NCBI GenBank assembly: GCA_944381365.1
Contig: CALWKW010000006.1
Span: 51,335 to 115,334 of the forward strand
Length of the DNA: 64,000 bases
Origin: an uncultured Christensenellaceae bacterium
GTDB lineage: Bacteria; Bacillota; Clostridia; Christensenellales; UBA3700
Direction of reading: 5' to 3'
The first letter of the stretch is position 1. Every line of letters begins with the position of its first letter. Below, piece after piece: positions 52,520 to 60,494 of this stretch. The position numbers and the translations under genes are program-made. Below the pieces are notes generated by a model. It was not told the DNA's origin. It saw only the letters and a list, made by a program, of their open reading frames with translations, and ran no database searches.

Positions 52520-53503
52520 TCATTGTCTTGCTATACCGAGCATCTTTGCCGCAAGCATAAGTCTGTCGATATCGTCCTTGTCTTGTTTTCCGTGTATATC
52601 GGGAGCAATATTTACTACAAGGGCATTATCATGCTTTGTGAGAAGATTGTATTTGTCCACGATAAAATCTGCTTCGATTAGCTTGTCTTTTGTATAATCT
52701 TTGTCCCAAAACCAATTGCTCATATTTCGTATGCAAATAGTGGCTTCGAAAGGCAAATAATAAAGCTTTTTGTCATGAGAATACAATTTGGGATCGTCTT
52801 CTCTCGTAAAATTCGGATCCCACAATCTAAAATCAGAAGGGAAGTATCTTATAGGCATACCCTCTTTATATTTTTGAGGATGAAATTTTTTCATAGGTTT
52901 TTTAGACCAAGGATATCCTATCGTAAGATTCACAGCCATTGCACAATTAGGTTGAAGAGTATGCACAAGATCGTATATCTTGGGTATATTCCACTTTTTA
53001 GGTCGCTTGTCCCAGCCGCCGTCAAGCCACAACTCGACAATCTCGCCGTATTTCCCGCCAAGAAGTTCTTTGAGCTGATTGCACATATATTCGATATATT
53101 CTTCATGCTTTTTATAGCACTTTTCGTGTCTGTCCCAAAGAGAATAATACAATCCAAGCTTTATGCCGTACTTTTTACAGGCTTTTGCCACTTCTTCTAC
53201 GACATCGGTGGTGTTTGGCGAATTGTTGACGCAATAATCTGTGTATTTCGTATCCCAAAGACAAAATCCGTCATGGTGCTTTGTGATGAGTATAACATAG
53301 TTCATGCCTGCATTATAAGCATTCTTTACCCACCCTTCTGCATCGATTCCCGAAGGACGATAGCTCTCGACAGGCAGTTTGCCGTCCGACCACTCAGTAT
53401 CGTTGAAGGTGTTTATACCGAAGTGTATGAACATACCGAATTTGCGTTGGATAAGCGATTTTTGGCATTCATTTGGAGCCTTATCGGCAAGCAAAGTTTT
53501 CAT
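52520..53503 (-). CDS. alpha-L-fucosidase, GH29
   Basis: 327 residues, only the catalytic barrel; the C-terminal beta-domain of longer GH29 enzymes is missing. Motifs: KFGMFIHFGINTFNDTEW near the start, LITKHHDGFCLWDTKYTDY, GLYYSLWDRH, and the nucleophile Asp161 in ELWLDGGWD. It releases fucose from host or plant glycans. No signal peptide, so probably cytosolic. ATG at 53503 behind AAGGAGAAAGAGG. Confidence 0.9.
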   Translation of the reverse strand: MKTLLADKAPNECQKSLIQRKFGMFIHFGINTFNDTEWSDGKLPVESYRPSGIDAEGWVKNAYNAGMNYVILITKHHDGFCLWDTKYTDYCVNNSPNTTDVVEEVAKACKKYGIKLGLYYSLWDRHEKCYKKHEEYIEYMCNQLKELLGGKYGEIVELWLDGGWDKRPKKWNIPKIYDLVHTLQPNCAMAVNLTIGYPWSKKPMKKFHPQKYKEGMPIRYFPSDFRLWDPNFTREDDPKLYSHDKKLYYLPFEATICIRNMSNWFWDKDYTKDKLIEADFIVDKYNLLTKHDNALVVNIAPDIHGKQDKDDIDRLMLAAKMLGIARQ

Positions 53504-53641
53504 CCTCTTTCTCCTTGTTTTGACTGTCTATAAAATAAAAAGTGGATTATTCAATCTAATTATTGCTTATTCAAGAATTTTTCACTCCGAATATAGATTA
53601 TATGCCACAACATATACCTCACGATTTAAAGCATAATCAAA

Positions 53642-53673
53642 TATCCTATATCTAAATATTATGATATAGGATA
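53642..53673. repeat. inverted repeat upstream of the fucosidase gene
   Basis: Perfect 11-bp arms TATCCTATATC (53642-53652) and GATATAGGATA (53663-53673), 10-bp gap. It lies about 140 bp before the fucosidase start and could be an operator. Confidence 0.5.
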
Positions 53674-53702
53674 ATATAATTTATGTCAATACCGGCTATG
53701 AC

Positions 53703-53759
53703 AAAATATCTTGTCGGCTTTTATGTTGTTATCACATTCAATAACAAGCAAGATATTTT
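53703..53759. repeat. nested inverted repeat, possible structured RNA or operator
   Basis: Outer arms AAAATATCTTG (53703-53713) and CAAGATATTTT (53749-53759) enclose inner arms TTGTTAT (53726-53732) and ATAACAA (53741-53747). Together with the repeat just upstream, this is the only structure seen in the 380-bp gene-free stretch 53504-53884, apart from the terminator at 53823. Confidence 0.5.
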
Positions 53760-53822
53760 ATTGATACTATATTTTATACTATTGCAGGCTGAACAAAACG
53801 ATGTGTAGAAGTTGTTTTTGAA

Positions 53823-53853
53823 TAAAAAAAGGTTCATACAAAAAGTATGAACC
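53823..53853 (-). terminator. terminator of the PH-domain membrane protein gene
   Basis: Minus-strand stem GGTTCATAC / GTATGAACC (plus 53831-53839 and 53845-53853) then seven T, 32 bp past the stop. Confidence 0.88.
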
Positions 53854-53884
53854 CGATTTTTTAATATCTTTAATATCTTAAAAT

Positions 53885-54619
53885 TCAAAAGCGATTGTCA
53901 TTGTCATTATACTTTCCGTCATTATAGTTTGTATCACTATAATTCTGTCCGTCATTGTTTTGAGACTCATAATTTTGGCTTACATAAGAGGTGTTATAGC
54001 CTCTGTTTTCCTTAGGTCGCAAAGCATTGGGATAATGCATATCGCTTTTAAGGTCTAGTATCATCTTCTGAAGTTTGTTTGTAATGCCATAAGGATTTTC
54101 TATATCCCAGAGCACCTGTGCTTTCTCTGCACTTTTTATATAAATATCGCCGACTTTAAGTATCTTGTCCACCAAACCTACTTTGACATTTACGCCCTCG
54201 ATATCTGCATAATAAATGTTTTCGATGTCGAGTCCGACAACACCTGTTTTTATTATAATTCTTTTGTCCGTAAACAAGTATTCGAGATTTTTATGCCTTT
54301 TTGATGCCGTTATAATATTATACAGCCATATCCATACCGGAAGCAGATGCAACAAAAAGAAAAAACACAAAAATATTATCACAGGTATCGGAATATCCTT
54401 TATGTTTATGGCAATCATAGCAATCGCAAATCCGTCAAAACACAACCATAGCAATGCTATGGGAAGCATTTTGAAGACACTTGCCAATATAAATGCAGAT
54501 TTTTTAGGTTTGCCATACCACAATTTGGTTTCATTTTCGCCCAACAGAGAATTTATATCAAATTCTGAAGGGACTTCGTTGTTGTCCAATTTAAAATAAT
54601 TTTCATCGTATTTTGCCAT
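53885..54619 (-). CDS. membrane protein with bacterial PH (bPH2-like) domain
   Basis: 244 residues. Two hydrophobic helices (ILASVFKMLPIALLWLCFDGFAIAMIAI and PIPVIIFLCFFFLLHLLPVWIWLY) are followed by a YdbS/bPH2-like beta-domain: LEYLFTDKRIIIKTGVVGLDIENIYYADIEGVNVKVG. The C-terminal ~45 residues are a low-complexity Asn/Tyr/Asp tail. Role unknown, often envelope-related. Start ATG at 54619 behind AGGAGTAAATT. Confidence 0.8.
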   Translation of the reverse strand: MAKYDENYFKLDNNEVPSEFDINSLLGENETKLWYGKPKKSAFILASVFKMLPIALLWLCFDGFAIAMIAINIKDIPIPVIIFLCFFFLLHLLPVWIWLYNIITASKRHKNLEYLFTDKRIIIKTGVVGLDIENIYYADIEGVNVKVGLVDKILKVGDIYIKSAEKAQVLWDIENPYGITNKLQKMILDLKSDMHYPNALRPKENRGYNTSYVSQNYESQNNDGQNYSDTNYNDGKYNDNDNRF

Positions 54620-54849
54620 AATTTACTCCTGTATTTTTATTCTAACATAACAATTTTGAGTTGTAAATATCAAATCCCATTTTTGACAATATTCCTGACA
54701 AATTATATCGATAAAAATTGTGAATTATAAGCGATTTATTGATAATCAGTATTTTTCTGAAAATTTCTTTATATTTTTAAAATTGGGGTATTTAAAAATA
54801 AATTTTACTATGATATAATATAAGTGTATTAAGAATAAGGGAGGGAATT

Positions 54850-55458
54850 ATGAAAAACAGAATCATCACCATAAGCAGACAATTCGGAAGCGGTGGCAGA
54901 ACCGTAGGAAAAGAAGTAGCTCAAAAACTCGGTATTCCTTGTTATGACAATGAGCTTATAGAAAAAGTAGCTGAAGAAAGCGGACTTGCCAAAGAATATG
55001 TGGAAGAACACGGTGAATATACCGCACACGGAAGTTGGCTTGCCAATGTGCTTGCTTCCGGCAGAACTTACAACGGCATTTCAAATCAGGACTATCTTTG
55101 GATTACCCAACGCAAAATTATACTCGAACTTGCTCAGCAAGGCCCCTGCGTAATCGTTGGCAGATGTGCAGACTATATCCTAAGAGATGTCGCAGATTGC
55201 ATAAAAGTTTATGTGCATGCCGATATGGAAAAAAGAGCGGAGCGTATTGTCAATCTTTACGGCGAAAGAGAAGATTCTCCAATGAAGAGATTAAAAGACA
55301 AGGACAAACGCCGTGCGGCTTATTATCAATTCTATACAGAAATGGAGTGGGGCAACGCAAATCACTATGATATCTCACTCGACAGCGGAACTTTAGGAAT
55401 AGAAAAGTGCGTGGATATAATTGCCGATATCTACAAAACAAAACCCGTGACCGAATAA
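54850..55458 (+). CDS. cytidylate kinase-like protein
   Basis: 202 residues, the stand-alone cytidylate-kinase-like family. P-loop near the N-terminus: RIITISRQFGSGGRTVGKEVAQKLG; later VIVGRCADYILRDV and the arginine-rich lid VHADMEKRAERIVN..RLKDKDKRRAAYYQFYTEMEWG. It phosphorylates a nucleotide or related substrate; function beyond CMP is not known for this family. ATG behind AGGGAGGGAATT. Confidence 0.88.
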   Translation: MKNRIITISRQFGSGGRTVGKEVAQKLGIPCYDNELIEKVAEESGLAKEYVEEHGEYTAHGSWLANVLASGRTYNGISNQDYLWITQRKIILELAQQGPCVIVGRCADYILRDVADCIKVYVHADMEKRAERIVNLYGEREDSPMKRLKDKDKRRAAYYQFYTEMEWGNANHYDISLDSGTLGIEKCVDIIADIYKTKPVTE

Positions 55459-55474
55459 TTTATATGATAATAGC

Positions 55475-55506
55475 GAGTATAAGCCCTCAAATCGAGGCTT
55501 ATACTC
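55475..55506 (+). terminator. candidate terminator after the kinase-like gene
   Basis: Perfect 11-bp stem GAGTATAAGCC / GGCTTATACTC with a 10-nt loop, 17 bp after the stop. No real T-run follows, so this is tentative. Confidence 0.4.
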
Positions 55507-55717
55507 ATATATTGTCTGAAATATCTAAAATTTAATAAAAAAAGTAGTCAAAAAGTGTTGATATTTTTAAATTTAGAGGCTATAATATAAAAGCCTTAAG
55601 CAAAGAAGGATTTTTTTGTAGATATAAAATACAGAAAATCCTCCAAAATCATTAAAATAAAAAATCAGCTACAATACGCTTTATTTTCTCAAATAAATAC
55701 GGTACAATAATATCAAT

Positions 55718-55794
55718 CGAGGTGTAGCGCAGGTTGGTAGCGCGCACGGTTAGGGACCGTGAGGTCGCAAGTTCAAGTCTTGTCACCTCGACCA
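55718..55794 (+). tRNA. tRNA-Pro, anticodon AGG, with encoded CCA
   Basis: A complete cloverleaf by eye: acceptor CGAGGTG (55718-55724) / CACCTCG (55784-55790), discriminator A, encoded CCA (55792-55794). D-stem GCGC/GCGC with loop AGGTTGGTA, anticodon stem CACGG/CCGTG, loop TTAGGGA with anticodon AGG at 55752-55754, and T-stem GCAAG/CTTGT with one G-U pair. AGG reads proline CCU and, if A34 becomes inosine, CCC and CCA too. Confidence 0.95.
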
Positions 55795-55842
55795 TAAGCA
55801 GATATGTCAATCATATCTGCTTTTTCTTTATTTACCTTTTTT

Positions 55843-56258
55843 CTATTCAACCTGATTGTTTTTTGCGGTGCCCATTAAAAAAGCTACGCAAGCGAGATAA
55901 CTATCTCTTAGCAATGATATTGAACCTATAGAAATTTCTATGGCTTTGATATATCTTACAATCATTATCGACAAAAGACAAAACATACCTACCGATGCGA
56001 CCAAAGAGGTCTGAAAAGCATTTCTCATTATTTCGCCTTTGTCTGTCAAAAGTTCTGGCTTTTTTTGATAAAATTCTGACTTAGAAAATATCCGCCCAAT
56101 ACAGCGGTAGCTGTTCTGGTCACTATATCGATACCTCCTCTCAAATCATTTTGAGGGAGAGAAAATAGCATTGTCAAAAATAGATTTACAAGCAATATCA
56201 CCAGATATATAGAAAGCCACAAATTGTTGTTTCCTATCTCTTTTATAAAATTTTTCAT
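55843..56258 (-). pseudogene. membrane protein gene split by a frameshift in an A-run
   Basis: The first frame (56258 to 56046, 70 residues, ATG behind AAAGGTGAAAA) has two hydrophobic segments and stops just after NFIKKSQNF. The second frame (56049 to 55843) opens with a TTG and has two more hydrophobic segments. One extra A in the seven-A run (56060-56066, T on plus) turns the junction into FIKKKPELLTDKGEIM and joins both into one ~139-residue four-helix membrane protein. No known domain is seen. It lies just after the tRNA, on the other strand. Confidence 0.75.
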
Positions 56259-56343
56259 TTTTCACCTTTTGATATTTCTTTGATATGTTATGCAATCACA
56301 AAAATATTTGTGAGTTTTAAGGTGCGTTCAAAATATACCAGCA

Positions 56344-56372
56344 TTGACTTTGTGTATTTTTGTTTATAAAAT
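56344..56372 (+). promoter_or_regulatory. promoter of the bile salt hydrolase gene
   Basis: TTGACT (56344-56349), 17-bp spacer, TAAAAT (56367-56372), about 72 bp upstream of the start codon. Confidence 0.7.
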
Positions 56373-56444
56373 TATATCGATACAAAGAATATAAAATAGA
56401 ATTTATTCAATAATAAAAAAGAAAACTTTTGCTAGGAGAAAATT

Positions 56445-57419
56445 ATGTGCACGGCTTTTACTTTTTATAGAGATAATTTTTATTTTGGAAGGAATATGGA
56501 TATAGAGTACCATTTTGGAGAAAAAGTGGTCATTACACCAAGAAACTTTCCCATAAATACAAAAAAAGCAGGATGTATGGAAAATCACTATGCTATGATT
56601 GGCATGGCGAATGTCACCGACAATTATCCTTTGTACGCAGAAGCCGCAAACGAAAAAGGCCTTTGTATGGCAGGACTTAATTTCCCGTCAAACGCAAAAT
56701 ATATTTCTCAAGATAAAGCCACAAAAACAATGATTACTCCTTATGAGCTTATACCTTTTATCTTGGGAAAATGTGAGAATATACAACAAGCTAAATCGCT
56801 TTTGCCTAAAATAGATATTGTAGACATTGCCTTTTCTCCTTCAATGCCTGTGGCTCCGCTTCACTGGATTGTATCCGACAAAGACGAGAGCATTGTCATA
56901 GAATGCACAAAAGACGGAATGAATATATATGACAATTATACGGGAGTCATAACAAACAATCCTCCTTTCCCTTTTCATCTAGAGAATTTAAAACAATATC
57001 TCAATCTTTCCCCCAAAAACACATCAAATGGTTTTTGTAATTCAATTGAATTATCTCACTTCGGACAAGGTATGGGGGCAATAGGCCTTCCCGGGGACTT
57101 TTCACCCGCATCGAGATTTGTAAAAACATTCTTTTGCAAGGAAAACAGCATCTGCAACAACGATATTGTTTCTTGCATAACACAAGTATTTCATATCCTA
57201 GATTCTGTGGCAATGATAAGCGGCACCGTCATAACAAACGAAGGAAAACCCGACACAACGATATATTCAAGCTGTATCGATGCGACAAACGGAGATTATT
57301 ATTACAAAACATACGAAAACAATCAGATTACAAAGATATCTCTCAGCGAAGATAGAAAAGCAGGCAAAAATCTTTTGACTTTTGCGTTGAACACAGAAGC
57401 AGAATTTAAAATAAATTAA
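56445..57419 (+). CDS. cbh: choloylglycine hydrolase family protein (bile salt hydrolase)
   Basis: 324 residues, typical of BSH. As an Ntn hydrolase it exposes Cys2 after loss of Met (MCTAF). Other catalytic-site residues fit: Arg16 and Asp19 in FGRNMD, Asn79 in MAGLNFP, Asn ~170 in ITNNPPF, and Arg ~223 in SPASRF. The N-terminal strand and GLCMAGLNFP are characteristic. It deconjugates glycine- or taurine-linked bile acids; a penicillin V acylase activity is the alternative. No signal peptide. Own promoter and terminator, so monocistronic. Confidence 0.93.
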   Translation: MCTAFTFYRDNFYFGRNMDIEYHFGEKVVITPRNFPINTKKAGCMENHYAMIGMANVTDNYPLYAEAANEKGLCMAGLNFPSNAKYISQDKATKTMITPYELIPFILGKCENIQQAKSLLPKIDIVDIAFSPSMPVAPLHWIVSDKDESIVIECTKDGMNIYDNYTGVITNNPPFPFHLENLKQYLNLSPKNTSNGFCNSIELSHFGQGMGAIGLPGDFSPASRFVKTFFCKENSICNNDIVSCITQVFHILDSVAMISGTVITNEGKPDTTIYSSCIDATNGDYYYKTYENNQITKISLSEDRKAGKNLLTFALNTEAEFKIN

Positions 57420-57451
57420 AATATATTATCCGATAGAAAATATCGATAAAC

Positions 57452-57475
57452 AAAAAACGGCTTTCGCCGTTTTTT
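57452..57475. terminator. bidirectional terminator
   Basis: Stem AAAAAACGGC / GCCGTTTTTT with a 4-nt loop between the convergent hydrolase and GH2 genes. Confidence 0.9.
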
Positions 57476-59189
57476 ATATCTCGCACAAATCTTCATTGAG
57501 TGCTTTTAGCATATCTTTGTCGACTTTTACGATTTCTCTGTCATAACTCACTAGTCCGTTGACTTCTTCCTGTACATCTGAAAGCTGTGTATAAATACAA
57601 GCACACAAGCCCTTTATCTTTGCAGGCATAAGCTCTTTTTGCCAAAGCTTGGCGATTGCAGTGTTGAGTTTTTCCTTATTCTTAAAGATTGCATAACCGA
57701 ATATCTTGTCGCTGTAAGAATGTCCTTCTTCTGACATGCTGTATCCGCCGAATTCGCTCAAAATGACAGGTCTTTTTTCTCTCTTGGGCATTTTGAATTT
57801 GACAAAATATTTGTGTATGCTTTTTATGCTTGCACCTTGATCGCTCCAGCCGCTTGTCTCGTCAATTATTCTTGTATTGTCCAAAGTCCTCAAATAATCG
57901 CTTACCTTTTTGCTGTCAAATTGTCCCCATCCCTCATTAAAGACCGTCCAAAGCCCTACCGAAGGCGTATTATACAATGTGTCTACGACTTCCTGCATTT
58001 CCTGATAATACAACTCTCTTCCCCTTTTATCTTTTCTTGAATAAAAGCCATAATGATTGTCTTTTATGTGTATGCCGATATTGGGCAAGAGCAGTATTGC
58101 AAAAGGATTGTATTTTCCGCCGCCGTTGACAAAATCCTGCCATACTATAATGCCAAGCCTGTCGCAATGATAATACCACCTCAAAGGCTCGATTTTAATG
58201 TGCTTTCTCAATGTATTAAAACCGCATTCTTTTGCGAGCATAATGTCATATACCATAGCTTCATCGCTTGGTGCCGTATATAGTCCGTCTGACCAATATC
58301 CCTGATCGAGAAGACCTGTCATAAAATAAGGTTTGTTGTTTAGCATAAAACAGTGTTTGCCGTCATTTCTTTTGCCGACAGAAAACTTTCTCATGGCAAA
58401 ATAACTCGACACTTTGTCATCTTTATACAACACATCGAATTTATAAAGATATGGAGATTGGGGCGACCATTCTTTGACATTATCAAGACAAATATCTATT
58501 TCGCCGTCTTTTCCGATATACTCTTTGTCCTCAAACAAAACTTTGAATAGAGAATCAGTGGTATTCGTATTCACTTTGATGTTTACGCTTTTATCGTCAA
58601 AATGAGGGGTGATTTTCAGGCTTTTTATATATTGCTTGGGAAGATATTCTATCCATACGCTTTGCCATATTCCCGAAGTCGGAGTGTACCATATTCCGCC
58701 ATTTGCCGTCTTTTGTTTTCCTCGGCTTATAGGCATGGTATCAGAAGGATCCGTCACGCATACGCAAATAGTATTTTCTTTGTCTTTAATGATAAATTTT
58801 GAGATGTCTATTTCGAATGGAGTATAACCGCCTATATGACCGCCTGCTAAATGATTGTTGATATACACCTTGCATTCATAATCGACAGCACCGAAATGCA
58901 GCAGTGCTACGGGTTTGTCTTCTGATACTATGAACTTTTTGAAATACACGAGCACTTCGTCATATTTGAGCGTCTTTTCTACTCCCGACAATATGCTTTC
59001 GGGAGAAAAAGGCACAAGTATTTCGCCGTCAAATTCTTTGATATCATCAGGCAAAAAAGACAAATCGCCTTTTTGTATAATGTATTGCCATTTGCCGTCC
59101 AAAGATTGAAAGCTATTCCTTGCCATTTGCGGACGAGGGTATTCGGTAGTGTGAATTTTATCAGCCCATTTTGTAAAAAGTTTGTTCAT
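57474..59189 (-). CDS. glycoside hydrolase family 2 (beta-galactosidase/beta-glucuronidase type)
   Basis: 571 residues from ATG at 59189 (GAGGTGTTT upstream). A GH2 N-terminal jelly-roll, an Ig-like middle domain and a TIM barrel: SFQSLDGKWQY, GGIWYTPTSGIWQSVWIEYLP, LRKHIKIEPLRWYYHCDRLGIIVWQDF, the acid/base Glu419 in WTVFNEGWG and the nucleophile Glu479 in VILSEFGGYS. Shorter than LacZ (~1000) and close to glucuronidase size, but the glucuronide-binding NxK loop is not identified. Substrate open. Cytosolic, no signal peptide. Confidence 0.88.
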   Translation of the reverse strand: MNKLFTKWADKIHTTEYPRPQMARNSFQSLDGKWQYIIQKGDLSFLPDDIKEFDGEILVPFSPESILSGVEKTLKYDEVLVYFKKFIVSEDKPVALLHFGAVDYECKVYINNHLAGGHIGGYTPFEIDISKFIIKDKENTICVCVTDPSDTMPISRGKQKTANGGIWYTPTSGIWQSVWIEYLPKQYIKSLKITPHFDDKSVNIKVNTNTTDSLFKVLFEDKEYIGKDGEIDICLDNVKEWSPQSPYLYKFDVLYKDDKVSSYFAMRKFSVGKRNDGKHCFMLNNKPYFMTGLLDQGYWSDGLYTAPSDEAMVYDIMLAKECGFNTLRKHIKIEPLRWYYHCDRLGIIVWQDFVNGGGKYNPFAILLLPNIGIHIKDNHYGFYSRKDKRGRELYYQEMQEVVDTLYNTPSVGLWTVFNEGWGQFDSKKVSDYLRTLDNTRIIDETSGWSDQGASIKSIHKYFVKFKMPKREKRPVILSEFGGYSMSEEGHSYSDKIFGYAIFKNKEKLNTAIAKLWQKELMPAKIKGLCACIYTQLSDVQEEVNGLVSYDREIVKVDKDMLKALNEDLCEI

Positions 59190-59367
59190 AAACACCTCTT
59201 TTTTATTATAAAACAAAAACTTGTCTTTTGCAATACTCAATTATTTTTGTCATTCCGCATTAAATTTTAGTCAAAAGACAATTAGTTTGCCAAATTAAAG
59301 ATACATTTACACAGCACTTTATCTTATATTCTTAATATTATATATTTATTAGTATTAATATATAGTT

Positions 59368-59404
59368 ATATATACAATTTACCTAAGGCTTAAATTGTAT
59401 ATAT
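59368..59404 (-). repeat. 37-bp intergenic palindrome, copy 7, with compensating arm change and CGTGCGT tail
   Basis: Arms ATATATACAATTTA (59368-59381) and TAAATTGTATATAT (59391-59404) around core CCTAAGGCT (reverse). The T-to-A change in the left arm is matched by A-to-T in the right arm. CGTGCGTGCGT starts 12 nt to the right at 59417. Confidence 0.92.
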
Positions 59405-59511
59405 AAGGCTTCTCTTCGTGCGTGCGTATAACAAAACAGAAAATTCAATTCAAATATTTATGATATATAAAGTCTTTTAAATAATATAAATATATGAAAC
59501 ATGTATGACGC

Positions 59512-59538
59512 AAAAAAGCACCTACTCGGTGCTTTTTT
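59512..59538. terminator. bidirectional terminator
   Basis: Stem AAAAAAGCACC / GGTGCTTTTTT, 5-nt loop, about 50 bp past the stop of the minus-strand gene ending at 59588. Confidence 0.85.
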
Positions 59539-59587
59539 ATTGTTTAAATATCAATATCTGTCTATAAATATTCAAGCTATATAAAAA

Positions 59588-60205
59588 TTATTGTTTTTTG
59601 TTTTGTGAAAAATAATAGACAGTCTTTCCGTCCACTACCTTGGGAGCTCCCACGGGACAAGTAAGCTCTATTTGACACTTTTTGCAGCCTCTGCAAAGCT
59701 CATTGTGTAATACAGGTTTTCTTTGACCTACCAAGCCGATATCGTTGAGGTCGGGTTTTACGCAGTTGTTGGGACATCCGCCAACGGCGATTTTTACCTT
59801 GTGAGGGAAGTCTACTTCTCTATATCCTTCATAAAAAAGTTCATGCAATCTTTGAGTAAATGCTTGTGTATCCAACAATCCGAATACACAATAAGTACCT
59901 TTGCAGCTTACCAAAGGTCTTACCTTTTTGCCCGTACCGCCTGTGGCGATATTGTTTTTTGCAAAAATTTCTTTTACCGCATCTACATCTTCATATTTTA
60001 TCCAAGGGATTTCCACAGTAAGGCGAGTGGTAAATGTCACTTCGTTTCTGCCGTAAGTCTTTGCTACATCAGATACTACTTGGAGCTGCTCGGTGGATAA
60101 GACTCCGTTTCCTGTAATGACTCTTACAGCTACATGTTCGCCGTCCCTGCTGGGAAGGTAACCTTGACTTTTCAATTCTTTTTTCAAATTTGCATCGATA
60201 TTCAT
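59588..60205 (-). CDS. nitrite/sulfite reductase-like siroheme protein with ferredoxin-type end
   Basis: 205 residues from ATG at 60205 (AAAGGAGATAAAAAT upstream). A ferredoxin-like NiR/SiR half-domain (VAVRVITGNGVLSTEQLQVVSDVAKTYG) precedes the Cys set CKGTYCVFGLLDT..GGCPNNCVKPDLNDIG that would hold the siroheme-linked 4Fe-4S cluster. A second cluster motif CRGCKKCQIELTCP follows. AsrC-type enzymes are ~330 residues with two clusters; this one is shorter and no asrA or asrB is adjacent. Possibly a member of the short clostridial reductases of unknown substrate. Confidence 0.78.
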   Translation of the reverse strand: MNIDANLKKELKSQGYLPSRDGEHVAVRVITGNGVLSTEQLQVVSDVAKTYGRNEVTFTTRLTVEIPWIKYEDVDAVKEIFAKNNIATGGTGKKVRPLVSCKGTYCVFGLLDTQAFTQRLHELFYEGYREVDFPHKVKIAVGGCPNNCVKPDLNDIGLVGQRKPVLHNELCRGCKKCQIELTCPVGAPKVVDGKTVYYFSQNKKQ

Positions 60206-60494
60206 ATTTTTATCTCCTTTTAAATCAGCATTATAACATGCCAAGAGGTTTATTCCAAACATAATGCTAAGAGCTTATCATATTTTTGTAAAAAATTTCT
60301 TAATTTGTTTTGTTTTAAATCATTTATTTTTCCAATATTTTAAAGCATTATTGATATAAAAGTTTTTATATGTTATAATCAATTTCGGGCGTGTTTTAAG
60401 ATATACATTATTTGTTTATCGTATCACACTTCGTTTTGTGACGAATTTTGCACGCTTTTAAAGAATATGATATAAATATATTATGGGAGTAAAA

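Noticed and set aside
60410..60460. TCACA/TGTGA inverted repeat before the PAP2 gene as a Crp site
   Set aside because: The arms are only five bases with an 8-nt gap; in AT-rich DNA this is too weak to call without other sites.
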